Origin: CAVZVW01 sp963778845
Lineage (GTDB): Bacteria; Actinomycetota; Actinomycetes; Actinomycetales; Kineosporiaceae
DNA length: 64,000 nt
NCBI GenBank assembly: GCA_963778845.1
Contig: CAVZVW010000009.1
Coordinates: forward strand, 124,001 to 188,000
Direction of reading: 5' to 3'
This document shows, in pieces, positions 25,467 to 37,802 of this stretch. The stretch's first letter is position 1, and each line of letters starts with the position of its first letter. Below the pieces are notes generated by a model. That model did no database searches. It was not told where the DNA came from and saw only the letters and a program-made list of their open reading frames with translations. The position numbers and the translations under genes were made by a program.

Positions 25467-26217
25467 ATGTCCGGCCACTCCAAGTGGGCCACCACGAAGC
25501 ACAAGAAGGCCGTCGTCGACGCCAAGCGCGGCACGATGTTCGCCAAGCTGATCAAGAACATCGAGGTCGCCGCCCGCACCGGCGGAGGTGACCCCAACGG
25601 CAACCCGACGCTCTACGACGCGATCCAGAAGGCCAAGAAGTCCTCGGTCCCCAACGACAACATCGACCGTGCGGTCAAGCGTGGCTCGGGGGCCGAGGCG
25701 GGCGGCGCCGACTACCAGACGATCATGTACGAGGGCTACGGGCCCAGCGGGGTGGCGCTGCTCGTCGAGTGCCTCACCGACAACCGCAACCGCGCCGCCG
25801 CCGAGGTGCGCACCGCGCTCACCCGCAACGGCGGCACCCTGGCCGACCCCGGCAGCGTGTCGTACCTGTTCTCCCGCAAGGGCGTGATCCTCGTGCCGAA
25901 GGCCGGGACGAGCGAGGACGACGTCCTGCTCGCCGTGCTCGACGCGGGTGCCGAGGAGGTCAGCGACCTCGGCGAGGAGCTTCGAGGTGGTCTGCGAGGC
26001 CGGCAGCCTCGTGGCGGTGCGCAGCGCACTGCAGCAGGCGGGCATCGACTACGACTCCGCCGAGGCGCAGTTCGTGCCTGCCACGCAGGTGCCGCTCGAC
26101 GAGGACGGCGCCCGCAAGATCTTCAAGCTGATCGACGCCCTCGAGGACAGCGACGACGTGCAGAACGTCTACGCCAACTTCGACGTCTCCGACGAGATCA
26201 TGGAGTCCGTCGACTGA
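25467..26217 (+). CDS. yebC: YebC/PmpR-family protein; one apparent frameshift
   Basis: Member of the TACO1/YebC family, annotated as a transcription regulator and more recently linked to relief of ribosome stalling. Starts at ATG 25467 behind CCAGGAGG with the hallmark MSGHSKWATTKHKKA. PNDNIDRAVKRGSG and YEGYGPSGVALLVECLTDN follow. The frame breaks at base 25980 (an extra C): removal joins LGEE to FEVVCEAGSL and the usual C-terminal domain, giving ~250 residues. It heads the ruvCAB block, a very common arrangement. Confidence 0.93.
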
Positions 26218-26274
26218 GCCGGCGCTCGGCCCTGCCTACCCGGCTCGCAGCCCCGCGGGTGCGAGGGTGAGGAC

Positions 26275-26875
26275 GTGCGCGTGCTGGCGGTCGACCCCGG
26301 GCTGACCCGCTGCGGGGTCGGCGTGGTCGACAGCCGGCCCGGACGGCGCGCGCTGCTGGTCGGCGTGGACGTCCTGCGCACCCCGCCCGGCGACGACCTC
26401 GCGGCCCGGCTCCTCGCGCTGGGCGATGCGCTCGAGGCGTGGATGGACACGACGCAGACCCGACGTCGTCGCGATCGAGCGGGTGTTCAGCCAGCACAAC
26501 GTGCGCACGGTCATGGGCACCGCCCAGGCGGCCGGCGTGGCCGTCCTCGCTGCGGCGCGCCGCGGTATCCCCGTGGCGGTGCACACCCCGAGCGAGGTGA
26601 AGGCCGCCGTGACCGGGTCGGGGCGGGCGGGCAAGGCCCAGGTGGCCGCGATGGTCGTCCGGATCCTCGACCTGCCGGCCGCCCCGCGCCCGGCCGACGC
26701 CGCCGACGCCCTGGCACTGGCGATCTGCCACCTCTGGCGCAGCAGCGTGGCGGTGGTCTCGACGCCGCCCACGGCGGCCGAGGACCTGACCCCGGCCCAG
26801 CGGCAGTGGGCGCTGGCGGCCGAGGACGCGCGGCGCGCGGCGCGTCGACCGCACCCGAGGGCCGCAAGGGGCTAG
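26275..26875 (+). CDS. ruvC: Holliday-junction resolvase RuvC; one apparent frameshift
   Basis: Metal-dependent endonuclease that cuts Holliday junctions with RuvAB. MRVLAVDPGLTRCG gives the first catalytic Asp (residue 7). The frame breaks at ~26458; deleting one A gives QPDVVAIERVF with the catalytic Glu, followed by MGTAQAAGV, HTPSEVKAAVTGSGRAGKAQV and DAADALALAICH with the final acidic residues. Repaired length ~200, slightly longer than E. coli RuvC. Downstream ruvA starts after 40 bases. Confidence 0.93.
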
Positions 26876-26915
26876 CGTTCGTACAGGTGTTCGCCTTCCA
26901 GGGTGGAGGTCGCGG

Positions 26916-27531
26916 GTGATCGCGTCGGTTCGGGGCCGGGTGCTCGGCGTCCGGTTGGACAGTGCCGTCGTCGAGGTGGGCGGAGTGGGCCTGGTCGTCC
27001 AGGCGACCCCGGCGACGCTGGCCGGGCCTGCGTCCGGGCCAGGAGGCGGAGCTGGCGACGACGCTGGTGGTCCGGGAGGACTCCCTCACGCTCTTCGGCT
27101 TCGCCGACGCCGACGAGCGGGAGGTCTTCGAGACCGTGCAGACCGTCACGGGCATCGGCCCCCGGCTCGCGCTGGCGATGCTCGCGGTGCACACGCCGGA
27201 CGGGCTGCGCGCGGCCGTGGCCGGTCAGGACCTGACGGCGCTCATGCGGGTACCGGGGATCGGCCGCAAGGGTGCCCAGCGGATCGTCCTCGAGCTGACC
27301 GACCGGCTCGGACCGGCCGTCGGCGACCCGGTCGCAGGCGGGCCCTCCGGCGCTCACGGGCCGTGGCGTGAGCAGGTCGTGGACGCCCTCACCGGACTCG
27401 GGTGGCCGGCTCGGGCCGCCGCCGACGCCGTGGAGGCCGTAGCCGCCGACGGTGCCGGCGACGCCGCCGCGCGCGCCGACGTCGCCGGGGTGCTGCGCGC
27501 CGCGCTGAGGCACCTGGGACGGACGGGATGA
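26916..27531 (+). CDS. ruvA: Holliday-junction DNA-binding protein RuvA; one apparent frameshift
   Basis: Tetrameric scaffold that loads RuvB onto four-way junctions. Starts MIASVRGRVLGV at GTG 26916. The frame breaks at ~27026; deleting one G joins ATLAGLRPGQEAELATTLVVRED. Two helix-hairpin-helix motifs are visible (VTGIGPRLALAML and VPGIGRKGAQRIVLEL), then a flexible linker and domain III that contacts RuvB (VDALTGLGWPARAAADAVEAV). The stop overlaps the ruvB start (ATGA), indicating coupled translation. Confidence 0.94.
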
Positions 27532-28592
27532 CCGGGACGGGCGCCTCGCCGCTGGTCGACCCTGGTGCCGAGGCCGACGAGCGGGCCCTCGAGGGCGCCC
27601 TGCGCCCACGACGGCTGGCCGACTTCGTGGGGCAGCGGGTCGTGCGCGACCAGCTGTCCCTGGTGCTCGAGGCGGCGCGAGGGCGCTCGCACGCACCGGA
27701 CCACATCCTTCTCGCCGGGCCGCCCGGCCTGGGCAAGACGACGCTGGCGATGATCGTCGCCCACGAGCTCAACGCCCCCCTGCGCGTGACCAGCGGGCCT
27801 GCCATCCAGCACGCCGGCGACCTCGCGGCGCTCCTGTCGTCCCTGGACCAGGGGGAGGTGCTCTTCCTCGACGAGATCCACCGGATGGCGCGTCCCGCCG
27901 AGGAGATGCTCTACATGGCGATGGAGGACTTCCGCGTCGACGTCGTCGTCGGCAAGGGCCCGGGGGCCACCGCGATCCCGCTGGACCTGCCTCCGTTCAC
28001 GATCGTCGCGGCGACGACGCGCGCCGGGATGCTCCCCGGGCCCCTGCGTGACCGCTTCGGCTTCACCGCCCACCTGGACTTCTACTCACCCGCCGAGCTC
28101 GAGCAGGTGCTGCGAAGGTCGGCCGGCCTGCTCGGCGTCCAGCTGACCGACGAGGGGGGCTGGGAGATCGCCGGCAGGTCCCGGGGAACCCCCCGGATCG
28201 CCAACCGGCTCTTGCGGCGGGTGCGCGACTGGGCGCAGGTGCGCGGGGACGGCGTGCTCGACCAGGCGGCTGCGCGGGCGGCCCTGGAGGTGTACGCCGT
28301 CGACGAGCGTGGGCTGGACCGCCTCGACCGTGCCGTGCTCGAGGCGCTGTGCACGAGGTTCGGCGGCGGGCCCGTCGGCCTGTCCACGCTCGCGGTCGCC
28401 GTGGGCGAGGAGCCCGAGACCGTCGAGACGGTCGCCGAGCCGTTCCTCGTGCGTGAGGGCCTCATCGGCCGGACGCCGCGCGGCCGGGTGGCCACCGCGC
28501 AGACGTGGCGTCACCTCGGCCTGCGCCCCCAGCGGCAGGACACGGACCTGCTCAGCCTGTTCGACGACCCTGTCGAGCCCCGCCCGGAGTGA
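27528..28592 (+). CDS. ruvB: Holliday-junction branch-migration ATPase RuvB
   Basis: AAA+ motor for branch migration. 354 residues, uninterrupted. FVGQRVVRDQL, Walker A GPPGLGKTT, Walker B LFLDEIHRM, sensor 1 ATTRAG, arginine-finger region GPLRDRFGF, sensor 2 GTPRIANRLLRR, and the winged-helix C-terminal domain (RTPRGRVAT) are all present. ATG at 27528 overlaps the ruvA stop. Confidence 0.98.
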   Translation: MTGTGASPLVDPGAEADERALEGALRPRRLADFVGQRVVRDQLSLVLEAARGRSHAPDHILLAGPPGLGKTTLAMIVAHELNAPLRVTSGPAIQHAGDLAALLSSLDQGEVLFLDEIHRMARPAEEMLYMAMEDFRVDVVVGKGPGATAIPLDLPPFTIVAATTRAGMLPGPLRDRFGFTAHLDFYSPAELEQVLRRSAGLLGVQLTDEGGWEIAGRSRGTPRIANRLLRRVRDWAQVRGDGVLDQAAARAALEVYAVDERGLDRLDRAVLEALCTRFGGGPVGLSTLAVAVGEEPETVETVAEPFLVREGLIGRTPRGRVATAQTWRHLGLRPQRQDTDLLSLFDDPVEPRPE

Positions 28593-28901
28593 ACCCAGCT
28601 GGACAGATCCCGGACGGATACGGGACAGAAGGGGCGTGTTGGCCTCCGTCGGCCCCAGCGCCTACACTCTGTCCTCGGCCACGGAACCGGACACGGTCGG
28701 TGGCCGTTCGTGTGCGAGGGGGCTCGACGACGCCGACCCCATCGCGGACGTCGCCGTCTGGCGCTCCCACCCGCATGGTCGGCGACCTCGCGTGGAGCGC
28801 GGGCCGCAACGAGGCAGGATGAGACGAGCACAGGATCGCAGCAGCAGCACGACCCCTCCCTCCGGTCATCACGACCGGCCCGGACCCGAAAGGACGCCAG
28901 C
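28593..28901. other. Gap upstream of the yajC-secDF operon, with a promoter candidate
   Basis: 309 bases without a gene. It holds a good promoter-like pair at 28639-28668, and AAAGGA sits 8 bases before the yajC ATG. No riboswitch fold was recognised. The ~230-base distance from promoter to yajC leaves an unexplained untranslated leader. Confidence 0.6.
28639..28668 (+). promoter_or_regulatory. Promoter candidate for yajC-secD-secF
   Basis: TTGGCC (28639-28644) and TACACT (28663-28668) separated by 18 bases, in the intergenic gap after ruvB. It matches the vegetative-sigma pattern seen before tRNA-Val(CAC). Confidence 0.45.
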
Positions 28902-29204
28902 ATGAGGTACAGCCCGCTGATCGTCATCGTGGTGATGCTCGGGCTGCTGCTCCTGCTGACGTCACGGTCGCGCCGTCAGCAGCGCGAGGTCGGCGCGCTC
29001 CAGGCCGGCCTGCAGGCGGGGCAGGCCGTGATGGTCGGCGCCGGCATGTACGCCACCATCGTCGAGGTCGGGGCGGACGGCGTGCTCCTCGAGATCGCCC
29101 CAGGCGTGCGGACGCGCTGGGACCGCCGCGCGGTCGTGAAGGTGCTGCCGAGTGGCACCCCCGACAGCGAGCACGGAACGGGGACAGAGGACGATCGTTC
29201 CTAA
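28902..29204 (+). CDS. yajC: Preprotein translocase accessory subunit YajC
   Basis: 100-residue single-pass membrane protein that associates with SecDF. N-terminal helix SPLIVIVVMLGLLLLL followed by SRSRRQQREV, VGAGMYATIVEVG and WDRRAVVKVLP, the family's compact beta domain. ATG 28902 follows AAAGGA. The C-terminus is acidic. secD starts 103 bases downstream. Confidence 0.93.
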   Translation: MRYSPLIVIVVMLGLLLLLTSRSRRQQREVGALQAGLQAGQAVMVGAGMYATIVEVGADGVLLEIAPGVRTRWDRRAVVKVLPSGTPDSEHGTGTEDDRS

Positions 29205-29307
29205 GAGAGACTTCACGGGCCACCCGTGGCGCGACCGGCCGACGGTCGCCGCGCCCGAGTGGTGAGCCCCACCTCGAGCACCTGACGACGAAGAGAGACC
29301 TTCACCA

Positions 29308-31376
29308 GTGGCACGTTCCGCGAACGCCTCCCGGCCCGGCCTCAGCCTGGCTGCCCTGGGGGGCCTGTTCCTGCTCATCTACGGGCTGATCGCCGCCGGC
29401 GTGGTCTGGTCGGACGCCCAGTGGACGCCGAAGCTCGCCCTCGACCTCGAGGGCGGCACCCAGATGATCCTGACGCCGGTGCCGCAGGCGGGGCAGACGG
29501 GCCAGGTCAGCCAGGCGAGCCTGCAGCAGGCCGTGGAGATCATCCGCCAGCGCGTGAACGGCACCGGGGTCTCCGAGGCCGAGGTGACCACCCAGGGCAA
29601 CGCCAACATCATCGTCGCGATGCCGGGGAAGGTCACCGAGCGGCAGAAGGAGCTCGTGAAGGCGTCGGCGCAGCTGCAGTTCCGCGCTGTGCTGCGTGGC
29701 CCAGAGCGCCCTCCCGGCGACGACCCCGACCCCGACGTCCACCGGCTCCCCGAGCGGTAGCGGGTCCCCGAGCGGTACCGGGTCCCCGAGCGGCACCGGT
29801 TCTCCGAGCGGCACCGGGTCGCCTGCGCCACGGGCCCCGCGGTCTCGTCGCGGCCGTCGGCCTCCACGAGCTCCAACGGGATGGCGCTGCCGAAGTCGGT
29901 GCGTGACGCCCTCGCCCGGCGTGCGGCCGCCGCGGCCAGGCCCGCCGCCGCGACGACCCCTGCCGCCAAGAGCCCTGCCGCGGCCGACGGCCAGCGCCCC
30001 GCCGCCCACCGGCGCCGCGAGCCCGGTCGTGCAGCCGTCCGCCGCGTCCCCGACCCCCACGGCGTCCCCCACCGACGCCAGCGACATGAACTGGATCACC
30101 GGTGACGTCGCCACGGAGTTCCAGCAGCTGGACTGCACGAACCCGGCACAGCGCCAGGGCGGGGTGACCCCCGACCCGAAGAAGCCCTACGTCGCGTGCA
30201 GCTCCGACGGCCAGACCAAGTACATCCTCGGCCCCGCGGAGGTCGTCGGCACCGACATCGGAACCGCCCTCGCCCAGATCGGCACCACGAGCCAGGGTCT
30301 GTCCACGGGCGAGTGGGAGGTCGACCTCACCTTCAAGTCCGGCGGGGTCGACAAGTTCGCCACCGTGACCGAGGCGACTGGCCGCGATCCCGCAGACCGA
30401 GGCCCGCAACCAGTTCGCCATCGTGCTCGACGGCAACGTCATCTCCGCTCCCCGGACGCTGAGCCCGATCCTGGGCGGGCAGGCGCAGATCACCGGCAAC
30501 TTCACCCAGGCGTCGGCCACCGACCTCGCCAACCAGCTGAAGTTCGGCGCGCTGCCGATCTCGTTCCGGGTGGAGACCTCCGAGACGATCTCGGCCCTGC
30601 TCGGTGCCGAGCAGCTGCAGCGTGGCCTGCTCGCCGGCGTCATCGGGCTCGTGCTCGTGGTGCTCTACTCGCTGCTGCAGTACCGGGCGCTCGGCTTCGT
30701 CACCGTCTCCAGCCTCGCGATCGCCGGCGGGCTCACCTACGGGCTCGTCGTCCTCATGGGCTGGCGCCAGGGCTTCCGGCTCAGCCTGCCCGGGGTGGCG
30801 GGCCTGATCGTGGCGATCGGTATCACCGCCGACTCCTTCATCGTCTTCTTCGAACGCGTCCGCGACGAGGTTCGCGACGGCCGCCAGCTGCAGCCGGCGG
30901 TGGAGGCTGCCTGGGTCCGGGCCAAGCGCACGATCCTGATCTCGGACACCGTGAGCTTCCTCGCCGCGCTCGTGCTCTTCATCCTCGCCGTCGGCGGGGT
31001 CCGCGGGTTCGCCTTCACCCTGGGGCTGACGACGATCGTCGACATCGCCGTGGTCTTCCTCTTCACCAAACCCGTCGTGACTCTGCTGTCCCGCACCAGG
31101 TTCTTCGGCGGCGGCCACCGCCTCAGCGGCTTCGACGCCGGGCACCTCGGTCGCCAGATCTCCTACGCCGGGCGTGGCCGGGTGCGTACGGCCGCGCCTC
31201 GGGCGAGCTCCGACGGGCTGACGATCGCCGAACGGCGGGCCGCGGCGGCAAGAGCCGAGTCCGAGCCGGAGTCGGACGGCGATCCGGAGGTCGGGTCCGT
31301 GACAGAGGAGCCCGGCGCTACGCAGAGCGGGAACGAGGGCTCTGAGCAGCCCGCGGGCACCGGGAGGGACGCCTGA
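29308..31376 (+). CDS. secD: Protein-export membrane protein SecD, with at least four apparent frame changes
   Basis: Proton-driven partner of SecYEG that helps pull exported proteins. The N-terminal helix leads into KLALDLEGGTQMILTPV (conserved D1 motif). The periplasmic part continues as MNWITGDVATEFQQLDC, GEWEVDLTFK and FAIVLDGNVISAPRTL. The RND-type membrane domain (30550-31130) includes ALPISFRVETSETISALLG and IAIGITADSFIVFFERVRDE. Frame changes fall near 29696, 29831, 30000 and 30384; three are single extra bases, and the one at 29831 needs two. Between them lies a long Ser/Gly/Pro/Ala linker including an 18-bp repeat. An Arg/Glu-rich tail ends at 31376, overlapping secF. Real loss is unlikely because yajC and secF follow normal order. 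Confidence 0.9.
29744..29815 (+). repeat. 18-bp tandem repeat in the SecD periplasmic linker
   Basis: Four units start at 29744, 29762, 29780 and 29798, encoding GSPSGT-type sequence in the frame that continues the protein. Period divisible by three. Confidence 0.8.
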
Positions 31377-32532
31377 TGCCTAGCTTCGCCAAGTTCGGCA
31401 ACGACCTGTACACCGGCAGGCGCTCCTATCGACTTCGTCGGTCGGCGCAGGCTCTGGTACATCATCGCCACGGTCGCCGTGATCGCCTCGCTGCTCGCGC
31501 TCGTGATCCGCGGCATCAACCCGGGCATCGAGTTCCGGGGCGGCTCGGAGTTCCGGGTCTCCAACGTCGCGAACCCCAGCGAGCTCGTCGGCGCCGCCGC
31601 CGTGCACTCGGTCGCCCCCACCGCCACCGCTCGGGTGTCGGTGCTCGGCGTCGCCGGCCAGAAGAGCATCCGCGTGCAGACCGACAAGCTCGGCGAGGCC
31701 GAGACCGCCGTCGTGAAGACCGCGCTGGCGAAGGCCTACGCGGTGCCCGAGGACAACGTGACCTCCACCTTCGTGGGCGCCAGCTGGGGGGCGGACGTCT
31801 CGAAGAAGGCGCTCCAAGGCCTGATCACCTTCCTCATCCTGGTGGCATTGGTCATCACGCTGTACTTCCGCACCTGGAAGATGGCCGTCGCGGCGCTGGT
31901 CGCCCTGCTCCACGACCTGCATCATCACCGTGGGGATCTACGCCCTCGTCGGCTTCGAGGTGACCCCGGCCTCGGTCATCGGGTTCCTCACCATCCTCGG
32001 GTACTCGCTCTACGACACCGTCGTCGTCTTCGACAAGGTCCGGGAGAACACCGAGCACATCACCGGCTCCACGAAGCGCACCTACGGCGAGGCGGCCAAC
32101 CTCGCCGTCAACCAGACGCTGGTGCGCTCGATCAACACCTCGGTGGTCGCGCTCCTGCCGGTGGCCTCGATCCTCTTCATCGGCGCGTTCCTCCTGGGCG
32201 CGGGCACGCTGAAGGACATCGCCCTGGCGCTGTTCGTCGGCATCGCCGCCGGCACCTACTCCTCGATCTTCATCGCGACGCCGATGCTGGTGCACCTGCG
32301 CGAGGGCGAGCCCGAGCTCAAGGCGCAGGCCGAGCGCGTGCGCCGGCGCCGGGCGAACGCCGCCGACCCGGCACTGGTCACCGCCGGCGGGGGCGACCCG
32401 GGTGGGCAGGGCACGGCGCGGGAGGGCGCGGTGCGGGTGAGCACCGCGACGCCCCCGACCGGTGGCGCGGGCGGGCAACGCGCGCAGCCGCGGCGCGCTC
32501 CCCGGCAACGCCCCGGCAGCAAGCGTCGGTGA
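31376..32532 (+). CDS. secF: Protein-export membrane protein SecF; two apparent frameshifts
   Basis: Membrane partner of SecD. The ATG at 31376 overlaps the secD stop (TGATG). Deleting T31427 joins YTGRRS to IDFVGRRRLWYIIATVAVI. The periplasmic segment begins GINPGIEFRGGSEF. Deleting one G at ~31919 joins LLHDL to IITVGIYALVGFEVTPASV. The RND motif GFLTILGYSLYDTVVVFDKVREN and SINTSVVALLPV follow. The C-terminal ~80 residues are cytoplasmic, basic and Gly/Arg rich. Repaired length ~385. Confidence 0.94.
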
Positions 32533-32549
32533 CGCCGCCGGGGTCGGCC

Positions 32550-33091
32550 ATGGACGTCGGGTCGCTCGTGCGCGGGCGGGTCCGCGACGTGCCCGACTTC
32601 CCCACCCCGGGCATCCTCTTCAAGGACATCACGCCGTTGCTCGGCGACGCGGCCGCCTTCGCGGCCGTGGTCGCCGCCTTCGCCGACCCCCATCGGCGAG
32701 CCGTCGAGGGCGCGGCGCCCGTCGACGTCGTCGTCGGGATCGAGGCACGCGGCTTCATCTTCGCCGCGCCCGTGGCCGTGGCGCTGGGTGCCGGGTTCGT
32801 CCCGGTGCGCAAGGCCGGGAAGCTGCCCGTTCCGCACGAGGTCGGCCGCCTACAGCCTCGAGTACGGCACCGCGACGATCGAGGTGCACGAGGACGCCGT
32901 GCGCCCGGGTCAGCGGGTCCTCGTCGTCGACGACGTGCTCGCCACCGGAGGCACGGCGGCGGCGACCTGCGAGCTGGTCGAGCGGCCTGGGCGGTGAGGT
33001 CGTCGGCGTCGCGGTGCTCCTGGAGCTGGCGTTCCTCGACGGCCGGGCCAGGCTCGGCGACCGCCCGTTGCACGCCCTGGTCACGGTGTAG
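32550..33091 (+). CDS. apt: Adenine phosphoribosyltransferase; two apparent frameshifts
   Basis: Salvages adenine to AMP with PRPP. Starts at ATG 32550, 17 bases after secF. RDVPDFPTPGILFKDITPLL and VVGIEARGFIFAAPVA are typical. Deleting one G at ~32844 joins PHEV to AAYSLEYGTATIEVHEDAV. The PRPP loop VLVVDDVLATGGTAAA is intact. Deleting one C at ~32986 restores LGGEVVGVAVLLEL. Repaired length ~180, normal for Apt. The secDF-apt-relA order is standard in actinobacteria. Confidence 0.94.
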
Positions 33092-33214
33092 CTACCTGTC
33101 CCTCGGTACGCGCCGCCAGGACGAGCCGGGCGCCTCGTCCGGTGACCTGCGTAAACTCGCTGGCACAGGTGCGTGCCTGCGTGCAGGACCGCGCCCTGCG
33201 CCGTTGGGAGGCAG

Positions 33215-35596
<2,382 letters not shown>

Positions 35597-35619
<23 letters not shown>

Positions 35620-36264
35620 GCGCCCACGACGCCACGAGGTCTCGGGCCGAGCGGACGCCCCTCTGGCCGGTCATCTGCTCGAGCCGGTGACGCACCGCCT
35701 CTGGACCGACCCCCGTGGCCGCCGCGAGCGCGTCGAGCCTTCGCAGTCGTTGCCGGGCGCAACCGCGCTGTCGCGGGCCAGGTCGGCGGCGGTCCGCACG
35801 GGGTCGGTGACGGCCAGCCCGTGCACGCGAGCGACGTCCGGGTCGGCCAGGACCACCTGGTGCACCTGGAGCGGGTCGGCCGCCGGGCGGTTGACGCCGC
35901 GGGGGAGGAGGACGTCGAGCGCGACGGGGCCCTCGCCGCCGCAGTACAGCCACACGGCCGCATCGAGCCCGACGACGCCGCCGACGTCGCGCACCCGCGC
36001 CGGCACGGCGACGAGCAGGGCGCTGGCGCGAATGAGCAGGCAGTCAGGCGTGTCCTCGGGAGCGGCGACGCCGGCCACCACCCAGCGCAGCAGCCCCGCT
36101 GCGACCAGGCGCGTCACCTCGCCGCGGTCGACCTCCTCGACCCCGCCCGTGGGCGGCGCGACGAGCACGCCCACGGATGGGGCGAAAGGCGCGCCCGTCG
36201 GTCGGGCGAGAGGCATGCCCATGGTGGGGGGGAAGGGCCCAAGGGGCACGGCGTCGACATCCAC
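35597..36264 (-). pseudogene. AbiEi-like (type IV antitoxin / DUF) protein remnant, broken frame
   Basis: Minus-strand gene with two parts in different frames. The first, from about 36264 (GTG) or 36222 (ATG), contains RGEVTRLVAAGLLRWV, GLDAAVWLYCGGEG and HGLAVTDPVRTAADLARD. This pattern is shared with actinobacterial AbiEi-like antitoxin/regulator proteins. The second, ending at 35597, contains RLRRLDALAAATGVGPEAV and GQRGVRSARDLVASWA. Joining them near 35755 needs a net loss of one base (or gain of two), unlike the single-base gains elsewhere. No AbiEii-type nucleotidyltransferase toxin is adjacent. It may be a genuine pseudogene, or a gene with a sequencing error; its 3' end overlaps relA by ~23 bases on the opposite strand. 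Confidence 0.5.
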
Positions 36265-36428
36265 CCCGGCACCCTCGCCCCACCTACGCCCTCGCTCGCC
36301 ACCGGCCGCCCGGTCATCTGTGGACGGCGAGCGTCGGCTGCCTCCCGCACGGCTGGATCCGAGCGCGTGCCGGGCTGGGGGCTGGCACCCCCAGATCGCT
36401 CCACCGTCGCGTCCACGCTCGCGCCTGC

Positions 36429-37679
36429 TCAGCCTCCGAAGTCGGACAGGGCCCTGCGGGCCTGCTCGAGCCACTCACGACGGGCCTGCAGGGACTGCTC
36501 GGCCTCCCGTACGCGGCGCTCGTCACCGGCCGCCTGGGCCTTTGCCAGGTCTGCCTCCAGCCCGCCGATGACCTGCTCGAGCTGGCCGACGACATCTTCG
36601 GCACGGGCGCGCGCCTCGGGGTTGGAGCGCGTCCAGCGGGTCTCCTCGGCCTCGCGCACCGACTGCTCGACCTCGCGCAGCCGGGTGTCCAGGCGTGTCA
36701 CATCGGCGCGCGGCACCCGCCCGGCGGCCTCCCACCGCTCCTGGAGGTCGCGCAGCACCGCCCGGGCTGCCGCGACGTCGGTCACCGGCAGCAGGGCCTC
36801 GGCCTGCTCGAGAATCGACTCCTTGGCGAGCAGGTTCTCGCGCAGCTTCGAGTCGCTCTCGGCGGCCTGCGCTGTCCGGGCGGCGAAGAAGGCGTCCTGT
36901 GCGGCCCGGAAGCGCACCCAGAGCGCGTCGTCGTCCTTGCGGGCGGCGCGCCCGGCCGCCTTCCACCGGTCCATCAGGGCACGGTAGGCGGCGGCGGTGG
37001 GAGCCCACTCGGTCGAGGTGGCCATGGCCTCGGCCTCCGCGACGATCTTCTCCTTCTCCGCCTTCGCGGCACTTCGCTGCTCGTCCAGCGCGCCGAAGTA
37101 CTGGCGACGCTTTCGGTCGAACGTGGTGCGTGCGTGGCTGAAGCGGCGCCACAGCTCGTCCTCGGTGTGCTTGTCGAGGCGCGAGTCGCGCTGCATCTGC
37201 CGCCAGGTGTCGAACAGCTCCCGCAGCCGGTCTCCGGAGGCCTTCCACGGCACACGATCGGTGTCGACGGCTGCCAGGGCCTCCGCCTCCTCCACGATCG
37301 CGGTGCGGGCGACGACCGCCTGCTCGCGGGCCTCCTGCCGGGCACGCTCCAGCTCGGCCCTGCGCTCCTCGGCCAGGGGGGCCAGGGAGTCCAGCCGGGC
37401 CGACAGGCTGTCGAGGTCGCCGACGGCTCGGGCCTCGCCGATCGACTCGCCCAGCCGCTTGAGGGTGGACTCGGCGTCGGCGGGGGAGACCTGTCCGGCG
37501 CGCATGCGCTGCTCGAGCAGCTCGACCTGGCCGGCCAGCTCGTCGAACTTGCGGGCGAAGTACGCCAGGGCCTCATCCGGGGTGGCCCCGGGGAACTGGC
37601 CCACGGCTCGCTCCCCGGCACCGGTCTGCACCCAGACGGTCCCGTCGGGATCCACGCGGCCCCACTGCTGTCCGGTCAC
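36429..37679 (-). CDS. DUF349-repeat coiled-coil protein
   Basis: About 416 residues, highly charged and almost entirely helical. Three to four DUF349 modules are visible by their repeating W-K/R pattern (VPWKASGDRLRELFDTWRQM, WRRFSHARTTFDRKRRQYF, LMDRWKAAGRAARKDDDALW, DLQERWEAAGRVPR). The GTG at 37679 (VTGQQWGRVDPDGTVWV) is the likely start; the listed frame extends 12 residues further. DUF349 proteins are frequently found beside relA in actinobacteria, as here, and may act in RNA or ribosome-linked stress responses. That is context-based inference. Confidence 0.85.
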   Translation of the reverse strand: MTGQQWGRVDPDGTVWVQTGAGERAVGQFPGATPDEALAYFARKFDELAGQVELLEQRMRAGQVSPADAESTLKRLGESIGEARAVGDLDSLSARLDSLAPLAEERRAELERARQEAREQAVVARTAIVEEAEALAAVDTDRVPWKASGDRLRELFDTWRQMQRDSRLDKHTEDELWRRFSHARTTFDRKRRQYFGALDEQRSAAKAEKEKIVAEAEAMATSTEWAPTAAAYRALMDRWKAAGRAARKDDDALWVRFRAAQDAFFAARTAQAAESDSKLRENLLAKESILEQAEALLPVTDVAAARAVLRDLQERWEAAGRVPRADVTRLDTRLREVEQSVREAEETRWTRSNPEARARAEDVVGQLEQVIGGLEADLAKAQAAGDERRVREAEQSLQARREWLEQARRALSDFGG

Positions 37680-37802
37680 GTCGTCACGCTTCCTGCTCGT
37701 CCGCACACTGAGCACCCACCCGGCGCCGCCCCGGCGCCGGGTGCGCTCACCCGCTCGCCATCACGTCCTCGCTGCAGACGGCGCCCGGCCGCGACGGCGA
37801 CC